Of a DNA stretch of 64,000 nucleotides, positions 51,545 through 61,337 are shown one piece after another (position 1 is the first letter of the stretch; each line of letters starts with the position of its first letter). Source of the stretch: Burkholderiales bacterium. GTDB taxonomy: Bacteria > Pseudomonadota > Gammaproteobacteria > Burkholderiales > Burkholderiaceae_C. The notes beneath the pieces are model-generated. The model had not been told where the DNA came from. It worked only from the letters and a program-made list of their open reading frames with translations, and searched no databases. The stretch lies in contig JAECRO010000001.1 of assembly GCA_016000195.1 (NCBI GenBank), forward strand, positions 89,175 to 153,174, in the 5' to 3' direction. The position numbers and the translations under genes were made by a program.

Positions 51545-51977
51545 AAACGACGGACGCCCTCTTGACAAAGGCGTCCACCAGGCTGCCTGCAATTTTGTCA
51601 AATATCGGGCCGACCAGCGTCGCCAGGGTTCGGCTGTCAAAGCCATAAGACAGCATCAGCTCGACCTTGCAGGCGCGCTGTACACCATCCCCCAAAGGGG
51701 TGAATTCCCAGCAGCCCTCAAGGCGGGAAAAAGGACCATCGACCAGTTGCAGGCTGACCTTGCGGTCTTGCTCATGCCGGTTTCGGGTAGTGAAGCTCTG
51801 GGAGAAGCCGGCAATGGCAATACCGACCTTGGCAGTCATGCCGTGGGCGTGCTCATGTTGCACCGAAGCCTGGTCGCACCAGGGCAAAAACTGCGGATAG
51901 CTGGCAACATCGGTGACGAGGGCGAACATTTCAGCTGCGCTGTACCAGATAAGAACGGACTTGTGAACGGTTTTCAT
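51531..51977 (-). CDS. ratA: START/Coq10-family protein RatA
   Basis: A 148-aa START-fold protein. The start MKTVHKSVLIWYSAAEMFALV and YPQFLPWCDQASV are typical. The family includes the ubiquinone-binding Coq10 and E. coli RatA, reported as an inhibitor of 70S ribosome association. The first ATG of the open frame lies 12 codons upstream, but 51977 fits the family. smpB diverges 71 bp away. Confidence 0.88.
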   Translation of the reverse strand: MKTVHKSVLIWYSAAEMFALVTDVASYPQFLPWCDQASVQHEHAHGMTAKVGIAIAGFSQSFTTRNRHEQDRKVSLQLVDGPFSRLEGCWEFTPLGDGVQRACKVELMLSYGFDSRTLATLVGPIFDKIAGSLVDAFVKRASVVYGET

Positions 51978-52048
51978 ACAATCTAAGGCTGGGGGCAATT
52001 GTATGAGCCACAAGTGCTGCTTCGCCCCTTCGCTCCACTATCTTAGCC

Positions 52049-52606
52049 ATGGCCACCAAAGAAGCATCCTCCTCAAAAAAACCAGCCGCCGCATCGTCAG
52101 GAAAACCGGCTGGAAAACCTGCCAGCAGTCTTTCACCCAAAGCCGCCGCTGCCGCCATACGCATTGCAGACAACAAGAAAGCCACGTTCAACTACCATAT
52201 TGAAGAGCGGTTTGAAGCGGGCATGGTGCTCGAAGGCTGGGAAGTCAAGTCGGTGCGCGAAGGCAAGGTGCAGCTCACCGATGGCTATGTGGTGATTCGC
52301 AACGGCGAGCTTTTCATCATTGGCTGCCAGATCAATCCGCTGGGTACGGCCTCGACCCATATCCGTCCTGATTCGGTGCGCACCAAGAAACTGCTGATGC
52401 ACAAGGAGGAGATTCGACGCCTGATCGGAAAGATCGATCAGAAGGGCTTCACGCTGGTGCCACTGAACATGCACTGGAAGGCCGGCAAGGTGAAGTGCGA
52501 GATCGGCCTGGCCAAGGGCAAGGCCGAGCATGACAAGCGCGACACCATCAAGGACCGCGAAGGCAAGCGCGAGGTGGACCGCGCGATGAAGTCCAGGAAC
52601 CGTTAA
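52049..52606 (+). CDS. smpB: SsrA-binding protein SmpB
   Basis: SmpB (185 aa) delivers tmRNA to stalled ribosomes. The OB-fold core runs from [21 protein letters not shown] to [12 protein letters not shown], and the basic C-terminal tail is [12 protein letters not shown]. About 30 extra N-terminal residues are rich in Ala, Ser, Lys and Pro, longer than in E. coli. No ssrA gene is seen nearby. Confidence 0.95.
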   Translation: MATKEASSSKKPAAASSGKPAGKPASSLSPKAAAAAIRIADNKKATFNYHIEERFEAGMVLEGWEVKSVREGKVQLTDGYVVIRNGELFIIGCQINPLGTASTHIRPDSVRTKKLLMHKEEIRRLIGKIDQKGFTLVPLNMHWKAGKVKCEIGLAKGKAEHDKRDTIKDREGKREVDRAMKSRNR

Positions 52607-53748
52607 AGGTCGCGCAACGGGTGCGTCTGCGCACTCCACGGGCTGGCGAAAAACGCATCGGCCATGCCCGGCTTCACGTCCTCGATGCGTGCCGGCTGCC
52701 ACTTCGGCTGGTAGTCCTTGTCCACCGCCAGCGCACGGATGCCCTCGACGGTTTCACTCTCGGTACCGGGACGCAGGTGAAAGCACTGGTAGACCATGTC
52801 GCGCTCCATGCGCAGGTCATCGGCCAGGCTCATGCCGCGCGCCTTGCGAATCTGCTCCAGCACCACATGCAGCATCAGCGGCGAGCGCTTGCGCAGGGTG
52901 GCGGCTGTCCTGAGCGCCCAGCGGTCTTCGGACTTCTCAAGCGCATCAATGATGTGCTTGACCCGCAGCAATGAAAAATATGCATCAATCTGCCCTGTAG
53001 CGCAGGCTGGACGGGCACTGTCAGCTATGAATTTAGAAGCAATCCATTGGTCGGCCTCGGCTGCCGAGCCCAAGGGCGTGGCGCCCAGTTCGGCCCAGAG
53101 CGCAGGCAGTGCCGCCGCATCCAGCCTGACATCGGCCAGTCCATAGCCCATCGCCTCATCGGCGCCAATGGTCTCGCCGGTCAGCGCCAGGTATTCGCCC
53201 ACATGGCCGGGACAGCGGCTCAGGAAGTAGCCTCCGCCCACGTCAGGGAACAGGCCGATATTGGTCTCTGGCATGGCCATCTTGGTCCGCTCGGTGACAA
53301 TGCGTACCCGCGCGCCCTGGCTGATGCCCATGCCGCCGCCCATGACCACGCCGTCCATGAAGGCAATGTAGGGCTTGGGATAGGTCTGGATCAGGTGATT
53401 GAGCGTGTACTCCTCGGTAAAGAAATCCTCCAGCGCGGAGTCGCCGGCCAGCGCCGCCTGATAGAAAAACCGGATGTCGCCGCCCGCGCAGAAACCGCCA
53501 AACAGGCTGTCGGGCGTGCCAGGGCGGCCGATCTTGTTGGTGCCGCGAATCGCCACCAGCCGCACCGCCGGGTCGTCACGCCAGGCGCGCAGGATGCCCA
53601 GCAGGTCGCGCACCATCTGCAGCGACAAGGCATTCAGGGCCTTGGGGCGGTTCAGCGTGATCAGCCCGGCATTGCCCCGGCGCTCGGTCAGCACGTCACC
53701 GGCCGCATCGATTTTCTTCATTTCTGTCGTCATGATCTTTGTCTCCAT
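52603..53748 (-). CDS. Enoyl-CoA hydratase/isomerase family (3-hydroxyisobutyryl-CoA hydrolase-like)
   Basis: A 381-aa crotonase-fold protein. The oxyanion regions are [12 protein letters not shown] and [19 protein letters not shown]; the catalytic Glu lies in [20 protein letters not shown]. Length and the second half ([20 protein letters not shown]) match 3-hydroxyisobutyryl-CoA hydrolases rather than simple hydratases. A dispersed repeat encodes residues 237-259. The start overlaps the end of the EamA gene by 19 bases; an ATG at 53733 is possible. Confidence 0.85.
   Translation of the reverse strand: METKIMTTEMKKIDAAGDVLTERRGNAGLITLNRPKALNALSLQMVRDLLGILRAWRDDPAVRLVAIRGTNKIGRPGTPDSLFGGFCAGGDIRFFYQAALAGDSALEDFFTEEYTLNHLIQTYPKPYIAFMDGVVMGGGMGISQGARVRIVTERTKMAMPETNIGLFPDVGGGYFLSRCPGHVGEYLALTGETIGADEAMGYGLADVRLDAAALPALWAELGATPLGSAAEADQWIASKFIADSARPACATGQIDAYFSLLRVKHIIDALEKSEDRWALRTAATLRKRSPLMLHVVLEQIRKARGMSLADDLRMERDMVYQCFHLRPGTESETVEGIRALAVDKDYQPKWQPARIEDVKPGMADAFFASPWSAQTHPLRDL
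52974..53040 (-). repeat. Dispersed palindromic repeat, copy H (inside the hydratase gene)
   Basis: The complement reads GCTTCTAAATTCATAGCTGAC, then GTCCAGCCTGCGCTACAGGG and an AT-rich tail, aligned with copy A. The gene reads it in the sense direction as [20 protein letters not shown], in the same frame as the ldcA and ygfZ copies. Confidence 0.7.
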
Positions 53749-54605
53749 CCAATCAATTCATTCACCACCAGCGCGCCAATGACCAGCGAGCCGCCGGTCA
53801 GCACGCTGGAACCAGGCACCTCGCCGGCACCCAGCCAAGCCAGCAGGATACCGAAAATCACTTCAAGCAAGGCCAGCAAAGCCACCTCGGGCGCCTTGAG
53901 CACGCCGGCGCACAGCACCGCCAGCACGCACGGAATCGCCAGCTGGAACAGGCCCAGCACCGCCAGCAGTCCGATGTCGTGCGGCGTGGCCGAAAAGGGA
54001 AAGGCCAGCGGCAAGGTTGCCAGCGACGAAAGCGCCGCGCCCATCAGCACCGCCGGCACCAGGTCGATCTTCTGGCCATGCGCACCACTGTGCTGCACCA
54101 CCGTCCAGTTGCAGGCCCCCGCCAGCGGCACCATCAGCGCCACCAAAGTGCCGGCCAGCTGGCTGCTCAGGTCCATCTGGCTGCCATACATCCAGGCAAT
54201 GCCGGCGCTGGCCAGCGCAATCGCCACCCAGGTGCGCACCGGAATCCGGTGCCCGATGAAAATCCGCGCCATCAGGGCCGTGATGAACGGACCCAGCGCC
54301 ATCGTCACCAGCACATTGGCCACGGTGGTCAGCGTCAGCGCCACCATGAAGGCGCTGAACATCACGCTCCAGCAGACACCCGACAGCCAGAGCGCCTTGC
54401 CAGCGTTGCGAATTTTGCTGAAAACCGCCCGCCCCTGGAAAAAAGGCAGGATCACCAGCAGCGACGCCAGCGTGAAAAAGCTGCGCCAGAAGGTCACTTC
54501 AAAACTGCGCGCTGCCTCCAGCTGCCGCGTCACCACGCCGGCAATCGACCACATCAGCGTCACCAGAATCATCACCGCCACCGCGCGGGAATGCGTCAAC
54601 TTCAT
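53730..54605 (-). CDS. EamA-family (DMT) transporter
   Basis: A 291-aa integral membrane protein with about ten hydrophobic helices and two EamA repeats, such as AVAVMILVTLMWSIAGVV at the start and APEVALLALLEVIFGILLAW near the end. The substrate cannot be inferred. ATG 54605 is the probable start; the frame upstream runs through the terminator and the GC-rich repeat. Confidence 0.88.
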   Translation of the reverse strand: MKLTHSRAVAVMILVTLMWSIAGVVTRQLEAARSFEVTFWRSFFTLASLLVILPFFQGRAVFSKIRNAGKALWLSGVCWSVMFSAFMVALTLTTVANVLVTMALGPFITALMARIFIGHRIPVRTWVAIALASAGIAWMYGSQMDLSSQLAGTLVALMVPLAGACNWTVVQHSGAHGQKIDLVPAVLMGAALSSLATLPLAFPFSATPHDIGLLAVLGLFQLAIPCVLAVLCAGVLKAPEVALLALLEVIFGILLAWLGAGEVPGSSVLTGGSLVIGALVVNELIGWRQRS

Positions 54606-54628
54606 CCAAACCCCCTGTAGCCCGGCCC

Positions 54629-54665
54629 AAAAAAAGGCCGCTGCGCACACAAAGCGCGAGCGGCC
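54629..54665 (-). terminator. Rho-independent terminator downstream of typA
   Basis: On the minus strand GGCCGCTCGCGC, a TTTGTGT loop and GCGCAGCGGCC form a GC-rich stem followed by seven T. It follows typA and its trailing repeat and precedes the EamA gene, so that gene must have its own promoter. Confidence 0.85.
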
Positions 54666-54729
54666 TGGTTTCCAAGTGTTCCCAGTGCGCCTCCTCCAAG
54701 CAGGGTACGCGGAGGCTTCCCCTCCCCAC

Positions 54730-54820
54730 CAGCCGGGGCCGCGGAACCGGCTTTGCCGGGCCGCAGGCGCAGCGCCCCCTCGGGGGGCAGCGAACCACAC
54801 GAAGTGGGGAGCGTGGGGGC
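54730..54820. repeat. GC-rich stop-codon-proximal repeat, copy 3
   Basis: GGGGCCGCGGAACCGGC, GCCGGGCCGCAGGCGCAGC, CCCCCTCGGGGGG and ACGAAGTGGGGAGCGTGGGGGC follow in the same order as in copy 1. It ends two bases from the typA stop codon (54823). Confidence 0.85.
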
Positions 54821-54822
54821 TT

Positions 54823-56646
54823 TTACCGTCCAGCGCGCTTGCGCTCGCTCTCGGTCAGGTAACGCTTGCGCAGGCGAATCGACTTAGGCGTGATTTCGAC
54901 CAGCTCGTCGTCCTCGATGAACTCGACGCCGTATTCCAGCGTGCATTCAATCGGCGGCGTGATCTTGATCGCGTCTTCCTTGCCGCTGACGCGAAAGTTG
55001 GTCAGCTGCTTGGTGCGCGTGGCGTTGACCACCAGGTCGTTGTCACGGCTGTGAATGCCGACGATCATGCCTTCATACACCGGATCGTTGGCCTTGACGA
55101 ACATGCGGCCACGGTCATCGAGCTTGCCCAGGGCGTAGGTGAAGATTTCACCGGCATCCATGGAAATCAGCACGCCATTCTTGCGCCCGCCGATGTCGCC
55201 CTTGTGCGGCTCATAGCAGTCAAAAATGTTGGCGATCAGGCCGGAGCCGCGCGTCAGGTTCAGGAATTCGTTGGTGAAACCAATCAGGCCACGCGCCGGA
55301 ATGCGGTATTCCAAACGCACGCGGCCACGGCCATCCGGCTCCATGTTGACCAGTTCGCCCTTGCGTTCGCCCAGCGCCTGCATCACGCCGCCCTGGTGCT
55401 GCTCTTCGATGTCTGCCGTCACCAGCTCGATAGGTTCGTGCTTGACGCCATTCACGTCCTTGAGCAGCACGCGTGGCTTGGAGACGGCCAGCTCGAAGCC
55501 TTCGCGGCGCATGTTTTCCAGCAGGATGGTCAGGTGCAACTCGCCCCGGCCCATGACTTCAAAGATGCCTTCTTCGCCGGTTTCATTGACGCGCAGCGCC
55601 ACGTTGTGCTGCAGTTCCTTTTGCAGGCGGTCCCAGATCTGGCGGCTGGTGACGTACTTGCCTTCACGGCCGGCCAGCGGGCTGGTGTTGACGCAAAAGT
55701 TCATGGTCAGCGTCGGCTCATCGACCTTGAGCATGGGCAGCGGCGCCGGATTGGCCGGGTCGGTGATGGTCACGCCAATGCCGATGTCGGCCAGGCCGTT
55801 GATCAGCACGATTTCGCCGGGGCCGGCTTGCGTGGCCTGCACACGCTCCAGACCCTGGAAGGTCAGCACCTGGTTGATGCGGCCCTTGACCGCCTTGCCG
55901 TCCGGGCCTTCCATCACGACCACGTCCATCATGGGGCGGATCGTGCCCTGGCTGATGCGGCCCACACCAATACGGCCCACGAAGGTCGAAAAGTCGAGGG
56001 CGGAAATCTGCAGCTGCAGCGGCGCTTCAGGGTCGCCCTTCTGGGCGGGCACATGCTTGAGCACGGTATTGAACAGGGCCGACATGTCGGGGCCCCACTG
56101 TTCGCCCGGCGCGCCCTCTTCCAGCGACGACCAGCCGTTGATGCCCGAAGCGTAAACGACGGGAAAATCCAGCTGCTCATCGGTGGCGCCGAGCTTGTCG
56201 AACAAATCGAACGTGGCGTTGACCACCTTGTCCGGGTTCGCACCCGGCTTGTCCACCTTGTTCACCACCACGATAGGCTTGAGACCCAGGGCCAGCGCCT
56301 TCTTGGTCACGAAGCGGGTTTGCGGCATGGGGCCTTCCTGCGCGTCGATCAGCAGCACCACGCCATCGACCATGGACAGGGCGCGCTCGACTTCACCGCC
56401 GAAGTCGGCGTGGCCGGGGGTATCGACGATGTTGATGTGCGTGCCTTCCCAGGTCACGGCGCAGTTCTTGGCCAGAATCGTGATGCCACGCTCTTTTTCG
56501 ATGGCGTTGTTGTCCATCACGGTATCGACCACTTTCTCGTGCTCGGCAAAGGTGCCGGACTGGCGCAGCAATTGATCGACCATGGTGGTCTTGCCATGGT
56601 CAACGTGGGCGATGATGGCGATGTTACGGATCTGTTTTTGACTCAT
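54823..56646 (-). CDS. typA: Ribosome-associated GTPase TypA/BipA
   Basis: TypA (607 aa) is a translational GTPase involved in 50S assembly and stress response. G-domain motifs are AHVDHGKTT at residues 13-21, DTPGHADF at about 75 and NKVDKPGA at about 129. The C-terminal domain (RIPARGLIGFTNEFLNLTRG) is typical of BipA. It lies downstream of truB on the same strand. Confidence 0.97.
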   Translation of the reverse strand: MSQKQIRNIAIIAHVDHGKTTMVDQLLRQSGTFAEHEKVVDTVMDNNAIEKERGITILAKNCAVTWEGTHINIVDTPGHADFGGEVERALSMVDGVVLLIDAQEGPMPQTRFVTKKALALGLKPIVVVNKVDKPGANPDKVVNATFDLFDKLGATDEQLDFPVVYASGINGWSSLEEGAPGEQWGPDMSALFNTVLKHVPAQKGDPEAPLQLQISALDFSTFVGRIGVGRISQGTIRPMMDVVVMEGPDGKAVKGRINQVLTFQGLERVQATQAGPGEIVLINGLADIGIGVTITDPANPAPLPMLKVDEPTLTMNFCVNTSPLAGREGKYVTSRQIWDRLQKELQHNVALRVNETGEEGIFEVMGRGELHLTILLENMRREGFELAVSKPRVLLKDVNGVKHEPIELVTADIEEQHQGGVMQALGERKGELVNMEPDGRGRVRLEYRIPARGLIGFTNEFLNLTRGSGLIANIFDCYEPHKGDIGGRKNGVLISMDAGEIFTYALGKLDDRGRMFVKANDPVYEGMIVGIHSRDNDLVVNATRTKQLTNFRVSGKEDAIKITPPIECTLEYGVEFIEDDELVEITPKSIRLRKRYLTESERKRAGR

Positions 56647-56685
56647 GGTTAACTTTCTGGGAACTTGAAAACGGCAGGTAATTAA

Positions 56686-57756
56686 TTAATGTTGAAAAGA
56701 GCCGGCATCCACAGGGGCGGATGGTGCGGCTGCGGAAACGGGCATGAAAACTTCAGCAGCGCGCCGTGCCGATTGCGCAATGTCCTGGACTTCAACCGGA
56801 CTCAGCAAGCGCTGGGGAATCAGTTCGTCGGCCGTGATATGGGCCGAGCCTAAAAATGCAGCCGGCTCGAAAGCCTGCCCCGATGACGAAGGGCCATAGA
56901 CCTGCACCAGCGGCGCATCCTCTCCCCACTGGCCCCGACGGCGCAGGCCGCTCAAAAAACGTCCTGCATTATCGGCGTCCAATGTGACAGACGGGTAATC
57001 GGCGACCAGCGACTGGGGCGGCAGCAGACACGCATCCCGTTCGGCCCCGGTCATGGCTTCGAGCGCGGCCAGCGTCACGCATTGCGAAGCCGTAAAGCCG
57101 CCGGTTTCGGTCCGGCGCAACGAACCCAGGTGCGCACCGCAGCCCAAGGCTTCGCCGATGTCTTCGCCCAGCGTCCGGATGTAAGTTCCCTTGCTGCAGC
57201 TTACTATGATTTTAATAGCTACTTGCGCCCGTGGGTCGTGCGCAAGAGCCATATTCAGCTTGAAAATCGTGATGTGGCGGGCTTCACGCTCGACCTCGAT
57301 GCCTTTGCGGGCATATTCGTACAGCGCCTTGCCGTCCTTCTTGAGGGCTGAGTACATCGGCGGAATCTGCGCCAGCGGGCCGGTGAAGCGCTGCGTGATG
57401 GACGCCAGCAGCGCGGGCGTGATCTCCGGCACGGGCCGGGTTTCAATCACTTCACCTTCCGCGTCGGCGGTTGTCGTCTTCTGGCCCAGCAGCAGCACGG
57501 CCTCATAAGTTTTGTCGGCATCGAGCTGCAACTGGCTGAACTTGGTGGCCGCGCCAAAGCACAGCGGCAACACGCCCGTAGCCAGCGGATCGAGCGTGCC
57601 GGTGTGCCCCGCCTTGTCGGCGCGCAGCAGCCATTTGGCTTTTTGCAGCGCCTGGTTGCTCGACAGGCCAAGCGGCTTGTCGAGCAGCAACACGCCGTGG
57701 ACGGGACGTCGCTGGATTTTCTGGCGAAGAGAGGGTTTCGAAAAAGTTTGCGTCAT
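56686..57756 (-). CDS. truB: tRNA pseudouridine(55) synthase TruB
   Basis: TruB (356 aa) makes pseudouridine 55 in the T-loop of tRNAs. The catalytic Asp56 is in AGHTGTLDPLATG. CSKGTYIRTLGEDIGEALGC is the conserved RNA-binding part. A dispersed repeat encodes about residues 163-186, directly before CSKGTY. The C-terminus has a further 40 residues ending with an Ala/Ser-rich tail. rbfA lies upstream, as usual in this operon. Confidence 0.95.
   Translation of the reverse strand: MTQTFSKPSLRQKIQRRPVHGVLLLDKPLGLSSNQALQKAKWLLRADKAGHTGTLDPLATGVLPLCFGAATKFSQLQLDADKTYEAVLLLGQKTTTADAEGEVIETRPVPEITPALLASITQRFTGPLAQIPPMYSALKKDGKALYEYARKGIEVEREARHITIFKLNMALAHDPRAQVAIKIIVSCSKGTYIRTLGEDIGEALGCGAHLGSLRRTETGGFTASQCVTLAALEAMTGAERDACLLPPQSLVADYPSVTLDADNAGRFLSGLRRRGQWGEDAPLVQVYGPSSSGQAFEPAAFLGSAHITADELIPQRLLSPVEVQDIAQSARRAAEVFMPVSAAAPSAPVDAGSFQH
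57199..57268 (+). repeat. Dispersed palindromic repeat, copy I (inside truB)
   Basis: GCTTACTATGATTTTAATAGC, then TACTTGCGCCCGTG, TGCGCAAGAGCC and a CAGCTTGAAAAT tail align well with copy C. truB reads the complement as MALAHDPRAQVAIKIIVS, in the same frame as the dnaX copy (AH...AQ.AI). Confidence 0.75.
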
Positions 57757-57843
57757 AAGCTTTGACAGGCTCGGCGCACGGGCCTGCCCGAACGCTCGGT
57801 GGCACCGTTGCCCCCGAACCTGTCAAAGGGGAACGGCACGAAC
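57757..57843. repeat. Inverted repeat spacer between rbfA and truB
   Basis: CTTTGACAGG (57762-57771) and CCTGTCAAAG (57819-57828) are a long-spaced inverted repeat enclosing CGGCGCACGGGCCTGCCCGAACG. The pattern of TTTGACAGGCTC and CCGAAC resembles short REP-type repeats that I know from betaproteobacteria. Only one copy is visible here. Confidence 0.5.
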
Positions 57844-58209
57844 TTAGTCCTGGGCGCGGGAAGAAACCGCCTTGGCAATCAGGGCGTTCAGGTCGGCCGC
57901 ACGTTCGGTGGTCTGGTCGAAATGGAAATGCAGGGTCGGCACGGTGTGCGTCATCAGCCGCTTAAAGAGGCCGTTGCGCAGGAAGCCGGCAGCCTGGTTG
58001 AGCGCGATTTCGCATTCTTTCGGATCACCGACCAGCACGCTGAAATACACCTTGGCATGGGCATAGTCGGGCGTGACTTCGACCGACTGAACCGTCACCA
58101 TGCCGACGCGCGGGTCTTTCAGCTCGCGCGCGATCAATTCCGTCAGGTCGCGCTGGATCTGGTCGGCCACGCGAAAACTGCGGTTGGGTGTGGAGGATTT
58201 TTTACGCAT
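57844..58209 (-). CDS. rbfA: Ribosome-binding factor A
   Basis: RbfA (121 aa) is a KH-fold protein needed for 16S rRNA 5'-end processing. It starts [22 protein letters not shown] and has [31 protein letters not shown] hairpin that resembles a CRISPR repeat lies directly before its ATG. infB is upstream, truB downstream. Confidence 0.95.
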   Translation of the reverse strand: MRKKSSTPNRSFRVADQIQRDLTELIARELKDPRVGMVTVQSVEVTPDYAHAKVYFSVLVGDPKECEIALNQAAGFLRNGLFKRLMTHTVPTLHFHFDQTTERAADLNALIAKAVSSRAQD

Positions 58210-58238
58210 GTTTCAATCCACGCCCCTTTCGGGGCGAA
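58210..58238 (-). promoter_or_regulatory. Hairpin abutting rbfA start, similar to a type I-C CRISPR repeat
   Basis: The plus strand reads GTTTCAATCCACGCCCC, then TTTC, then GGGGCGAA. The stem CGCCCC/GGGGCG and the GTTTCAATCCACGC end match the usual form of type I-C repeats. Only one unit exists, with no spacers. In the mRNA of rbfA the hairpin and GGATTGAAAC lie immediately before AUG, where they could hide or replace the ribosome-binding site. Confidence 0.55.
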
Positions 58239-58342
58239 TTTGGAAAAGGTTGCCCCTCTCCCAAATAAAGGTTTAGGTTGCAGCCCTGCTTTGAAAAGGC
58301 CAGCCCGCTGGCTTGAAAAAGCTGGCGGGCAGGCCGGCTTCA

Positions 58343-61309
58343 TTACAAGGTCCGGGCGACTTCCTTGATTTCGAAGAACTCCAGAATGTCACCGACTTCG
58401 ATGTCGTTGTAGTTCTTGAGATTCAAGCCGCACTCGAAACCTTCCTTGACTTCCTTGACATCGTCCTTGAAACGCTTGAGCGAGTCGAGTTCACCCGTGA
58501 AGATGACCACGTTGCCGCGCAGCAGGCGTACCTTGGCGGTGCGGCGAACCACACCGGCAGTGACCATACAGCCGGCAATCGAACCAATCTTGCTGACCTT
58601 GAAGATGTTGCGAATCTCGGCATTGCCGATGATTTCTTCCTTCTTGTCGGGCGTGAGCATGCCGGACATCGCAGCCTTGAGGTCGTCCACAGCGTCATAA
58701 ATGATGTTGTAGTAGCGAATATCAATGCCGTTGTTCTCGGCCTGCTTGCGCGCCTGGGCGTCGGCCCGGGTGTTGAAGCCGATCAGAACCGCCTTCGAGG
58801 CAATCGCCAGATTCACGTCGGACTCGGAAATACCGCCAACACCGGAGTACACCAGCTGCACCTTGACCTCGTCGGTCGAAAGCTTGAGCAGCGACTGCGC
58901 CAGCGCTTCCTGCGAACCCTGCACATCGGCCTTGATGATGATGGGCAGCATCTTGACTTCGCCGGCGTTGATGTCGGAGAACATGTTCTCCAGCTTGGAC
59001 GCCTGCTGCTTGGCCAGCTTGGTATTGCGGAACTTGCCGGCGCGGTAGGTGGCGATTTCGCGGACACGGCGTTCGTCCGTCATGACCATGAAGTCGTCGC
59101 CCGCCTGCGGCACTTCCGTCAGGCCCTGGATTTCGACCGGAATCGAAGGACCGGCGGTCTTGATCGGCTTGCCGTTTTCGTCCAGCATGGCGCGCACGCG
59201 GCCATAGGTCGAACCGGCCAGCACCACGTCGCCGGCCTTCAGCGTACCGGACTGGACCAGCACGGTGGCCACCGGGCCGCGGCCCTTGTCCAGACGCGCT
59301 TCAATCACCAGGCCCTTGGCCAGGGAATCAACCGAGGCCTTGAGTTCCAGCACTTCAGCCTGCAGCAGCACCTGTTCGAGCAAGTCGTCAATGCCGGCGC
59401 CGGTATGCGCGGAGACCGGCACGAACGGCGAATCGCCGCCAAACTCTTCGGGCACGACGCCTTCAGTGACCAGTTCGCCCTTGACGCGCTCCAGGTTGAT
59501 GCCGGGCTTGTCGATCTTGTTGATCGCCACGACGATGGGAACGCCAGCGGCACGGGCGTGCTTGATGGCCTCCTTGGTCTGCGGCATCACGCCGTCGTCG
59601 GCCGCCACCACCAGAATCACGATGTCGGTGGCCTGCGCGCCTCGGGCACGCATCGCGGTAAACGCTTCGTGGCCCGGGGTATCCAGGAAGGACACCATGC
59701 CGCGCGGGGTTTCCACATGGTAGGCGCCGATATGCTGGGTAATGCCGCCGGCTTCACCGGAGGCCACCTTGGCACGGCGGATGTAGTCGAGCAGCGAGGT
59801 CTTGCCATGGTCAACGTGACCCATGACCGTGACCACGGGTGCGCGCGGCAGTGCTTCGGCCTGCTGGCCCTGCACATCGTCAGCGGTGAAAGCTTCCGGA
59901 TCATCCAGCGCGGCAGTCAGCGCCGTGTGGCCCATTTCTTCCACCACGATCATGGCGGTGTCCTGGTCCAGCGGCTGGTTGATAGTGACCATCTGGCCGA
60001 GCTTCATCAAATGCTTGATGACCTCGGACGACTTGATGCTCATCTTGTGGGCCAGCTCGGAAACCGTGATGGTTTCCGGCACATGAACCTCCAGCACCTT
60101 GAACTCGGTCGGCGCGACGAAATTCGATTCAGGACGCACGTCGCGACCTGAACTGCGGCGGCCGCGCGGGCCGGCGCGGAAATTGCCGCGACCCGGCACC
60201 ACCGGAGCGCCACGGCTCGGGATGCCCTTTTTCTTGGCCGCATCGTCTTTCCAGGTCGAAGACAGGTTCTCGGACTTGACTTCCTTCTTGCCGGCGGCGC
60301 CCGGAACTGTGGGCGCAGCAGCGGCAGGAACGGCAGGCTTTGCGGCACCTGGGGCAACGACCGGCTTGTGCAGCGTTCCCTTCATCGCAATCTTCGGGTC
60401 CACATGCGGAACCAGCACGCGTTTGGGTGCGGACAGCATGGCGCGAATGCCTGCGGCTTCGGCCTCGGCCTTGCGCCGGCGCTCCTGTAAATCCACGGCC
60501 TTGGCCGCATCGGCCTGGAATTCAGCGGTGGCCTTGGCTTTGGCAGCCGCCTGCAGGCTTGCCGTTTCAGCCGCTTTCGCGGTCGCGGCTTCTGCGGCTT
60601 TATTGGTTTTTTCTGCAGCAGCGGTATCCATGACTTTTTGCGCCTCCACCGTAACGGCCGGAACAACGGGCGCCGGCTTGAAAATTTTACCAATCGTGGG
60701 CTTGGCCCTTTTCGCAGCTTCCGCGGCCAAAGCCGCAGCTTGTGCAGCGGCTTTGGCCTGGGCTGCCGCTTCGGCCTGCGCTTTTTGCGCCGCCGCTTCA
60801 CGTTCGCGCTCACGGGCCGCTTCCTGCGCGGCCTGCTCATCACGCAAGCGGCGCTTTTCCGTCAGTTCTGCTTCCTGGCGGCGCAACAACTCGGCATGGC
60901 GGTTGGCTTCGTCTTCGCGGCGAACCAGTTCGGCATCCTCGGCAGCCTGAACCTGGGGCACGGCAGCCACATCGTGCTGAACATCTTCAGGCTGGTCGGT
61001 CTCGTCTTCACGCCTGACGAAGGTTCGTTTTTTACGCACCTCGACCTGGATGGTACGGGCCTTGCCCGTGGAATCGGCCTGCTTGATTTCAGAGGTCGAC
61101 TTTTTGACCAGCGTGATCTTTTTGCGATCAGCTGCGACCGTGCCATGGCTGGCATGCAGATAGCCGAGCAGCTTTTGCTTGTCGGATTCCGACAGGGGAT
61201 CGCTGGCCTGCCTCTTGGCAACGCCGGCGCTGGTCAATTGCTCGATCAGGGTAGCGGGAGATTTATTCAATTCAGCTGCGAATTCAGCGACGGTAGTGGT
61301 ACTGGACAT
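58343..61309 (-). CDS. infB: Translation initiation factor IF-2
   Basis: IF-2 (988 aa) brings fMet-tRNA to the 30S subunit. An IF2_N domain starts at residue 1 ([18 protein letters not shown]). A long Ala/Lys/Glu-rich region follows at about 80-300, then a second IF2_N domain. The G domain has GHVDHGKTS at about residue 495, DTPGHEAF and NKIDKPG. ATG 61309 fits the family; the frame runs 25 codons further up. It is in the rimP-nusA-infB-rbfA-truB operon; nusA ends 28 bp upstream. Confidence 0.97.
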   Translation of the reverse strand: MSSTTTVAEFAAELNKSPATLIEQLTSAGVAKRQASDPLSESDKQKLLGYLHASHGTVAADRKKITLVKKSTSEIKQADSTGKARTIQVEVRKKRTFVRREDETDQPEDVQHDVAAVPQVQAAEDAELVRREDEANRHAELLRRQEAELTEKRRLRDEQAAQEAAREREREAAAQKAQAEAAAQAKAAAQAAALAAEAAKRAKPTIGKIFKPAPVVPAVTVEAQKVMDTAAAEKTNKAAEAATAKAAETASLQAAAKAKATAEFQADAAKAVDLQERRRKAEAEAAGIRAMLSAPKRVLVPHVDPKIAMKGTLHKPVVAPGAAKPAVPAAAAPTVPGAAGKKEVKSENLSSTWKDDAAKKKGIPSRGAPVVPGRGNFRAGPRGRRSSGRDVRPESNFVAPTEFKVLEVHVPETITVSELAHKMSIKSSEVIKHLMKLGQMVTINQPLDQDTAMIVVEEMGHTALTAALDDPEAFTADDVQGQQAEALPRAPVVTVMGHVDHGKTSLLDYIRRAKVASGEAGGITQHIGAYHVETPRGMVSFLDTPGHEAFTAMRARGAQATDIVILVVAADDGVMPQTKEAIKHARAAGVPIVVAINKIDKPGINLERVKGELVTEGVVPEEFGGDSPFVPVSAHTGAGIDDLLEQVLLQAEVLELKASVDSLAKGLVIEARLDKGRGPVATVLVQSGTLKAGDVVLAGSTYGRVRAMLDENGKPIKTAGPSIPVEIQGLTEVPQAGDDFMVMTDERRVREIATYRAGKFRNTKLAKQQASKLENMFSDINAGEVKMLPIIIKADVQGSQEALAQSLLKLSTDEVKVQLVYSGVGGISESDVNLAIASKAVLIGFNTRADAQARKQAENNGIDIRYYNIIYDAVDDLKAAMSGMLTPDKKEEIIGNAEIRNIFKVSKIGSIAGCMVTAGVVRRTAKVRLLRGNVVIFTGELDSLKRFKDDVKEVKEGFECGLNLKNYNDIEVGDILEFFEIKEVARTL

Positions 61310-61337
61310 ATTTGGTTTTCCTGACTGGCCTCCATGA

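Noticed and set aside
53047..56652. Very long open frame on the plus strand (1201 codons)
   Set aside because: It lies opposite the hydratase, EamA and typA genes, which have clear motifs. The frame is open because of high third-position GC, and its translation is low-complexity with no recognisable domain.
58210..58345. CRISPR array
   Set aside because: Only one repeat-like unit is present, without a second repeat, spacers or cas genes; the bases to its right do not repeat it. Reported only as a single hairpin.
58313..60151. Plus-strand frame of 612 codons opposite infB
   Set aside because: Antisense of the well-conserved IF-2 G domain; no motif and no ribosome-binding site.
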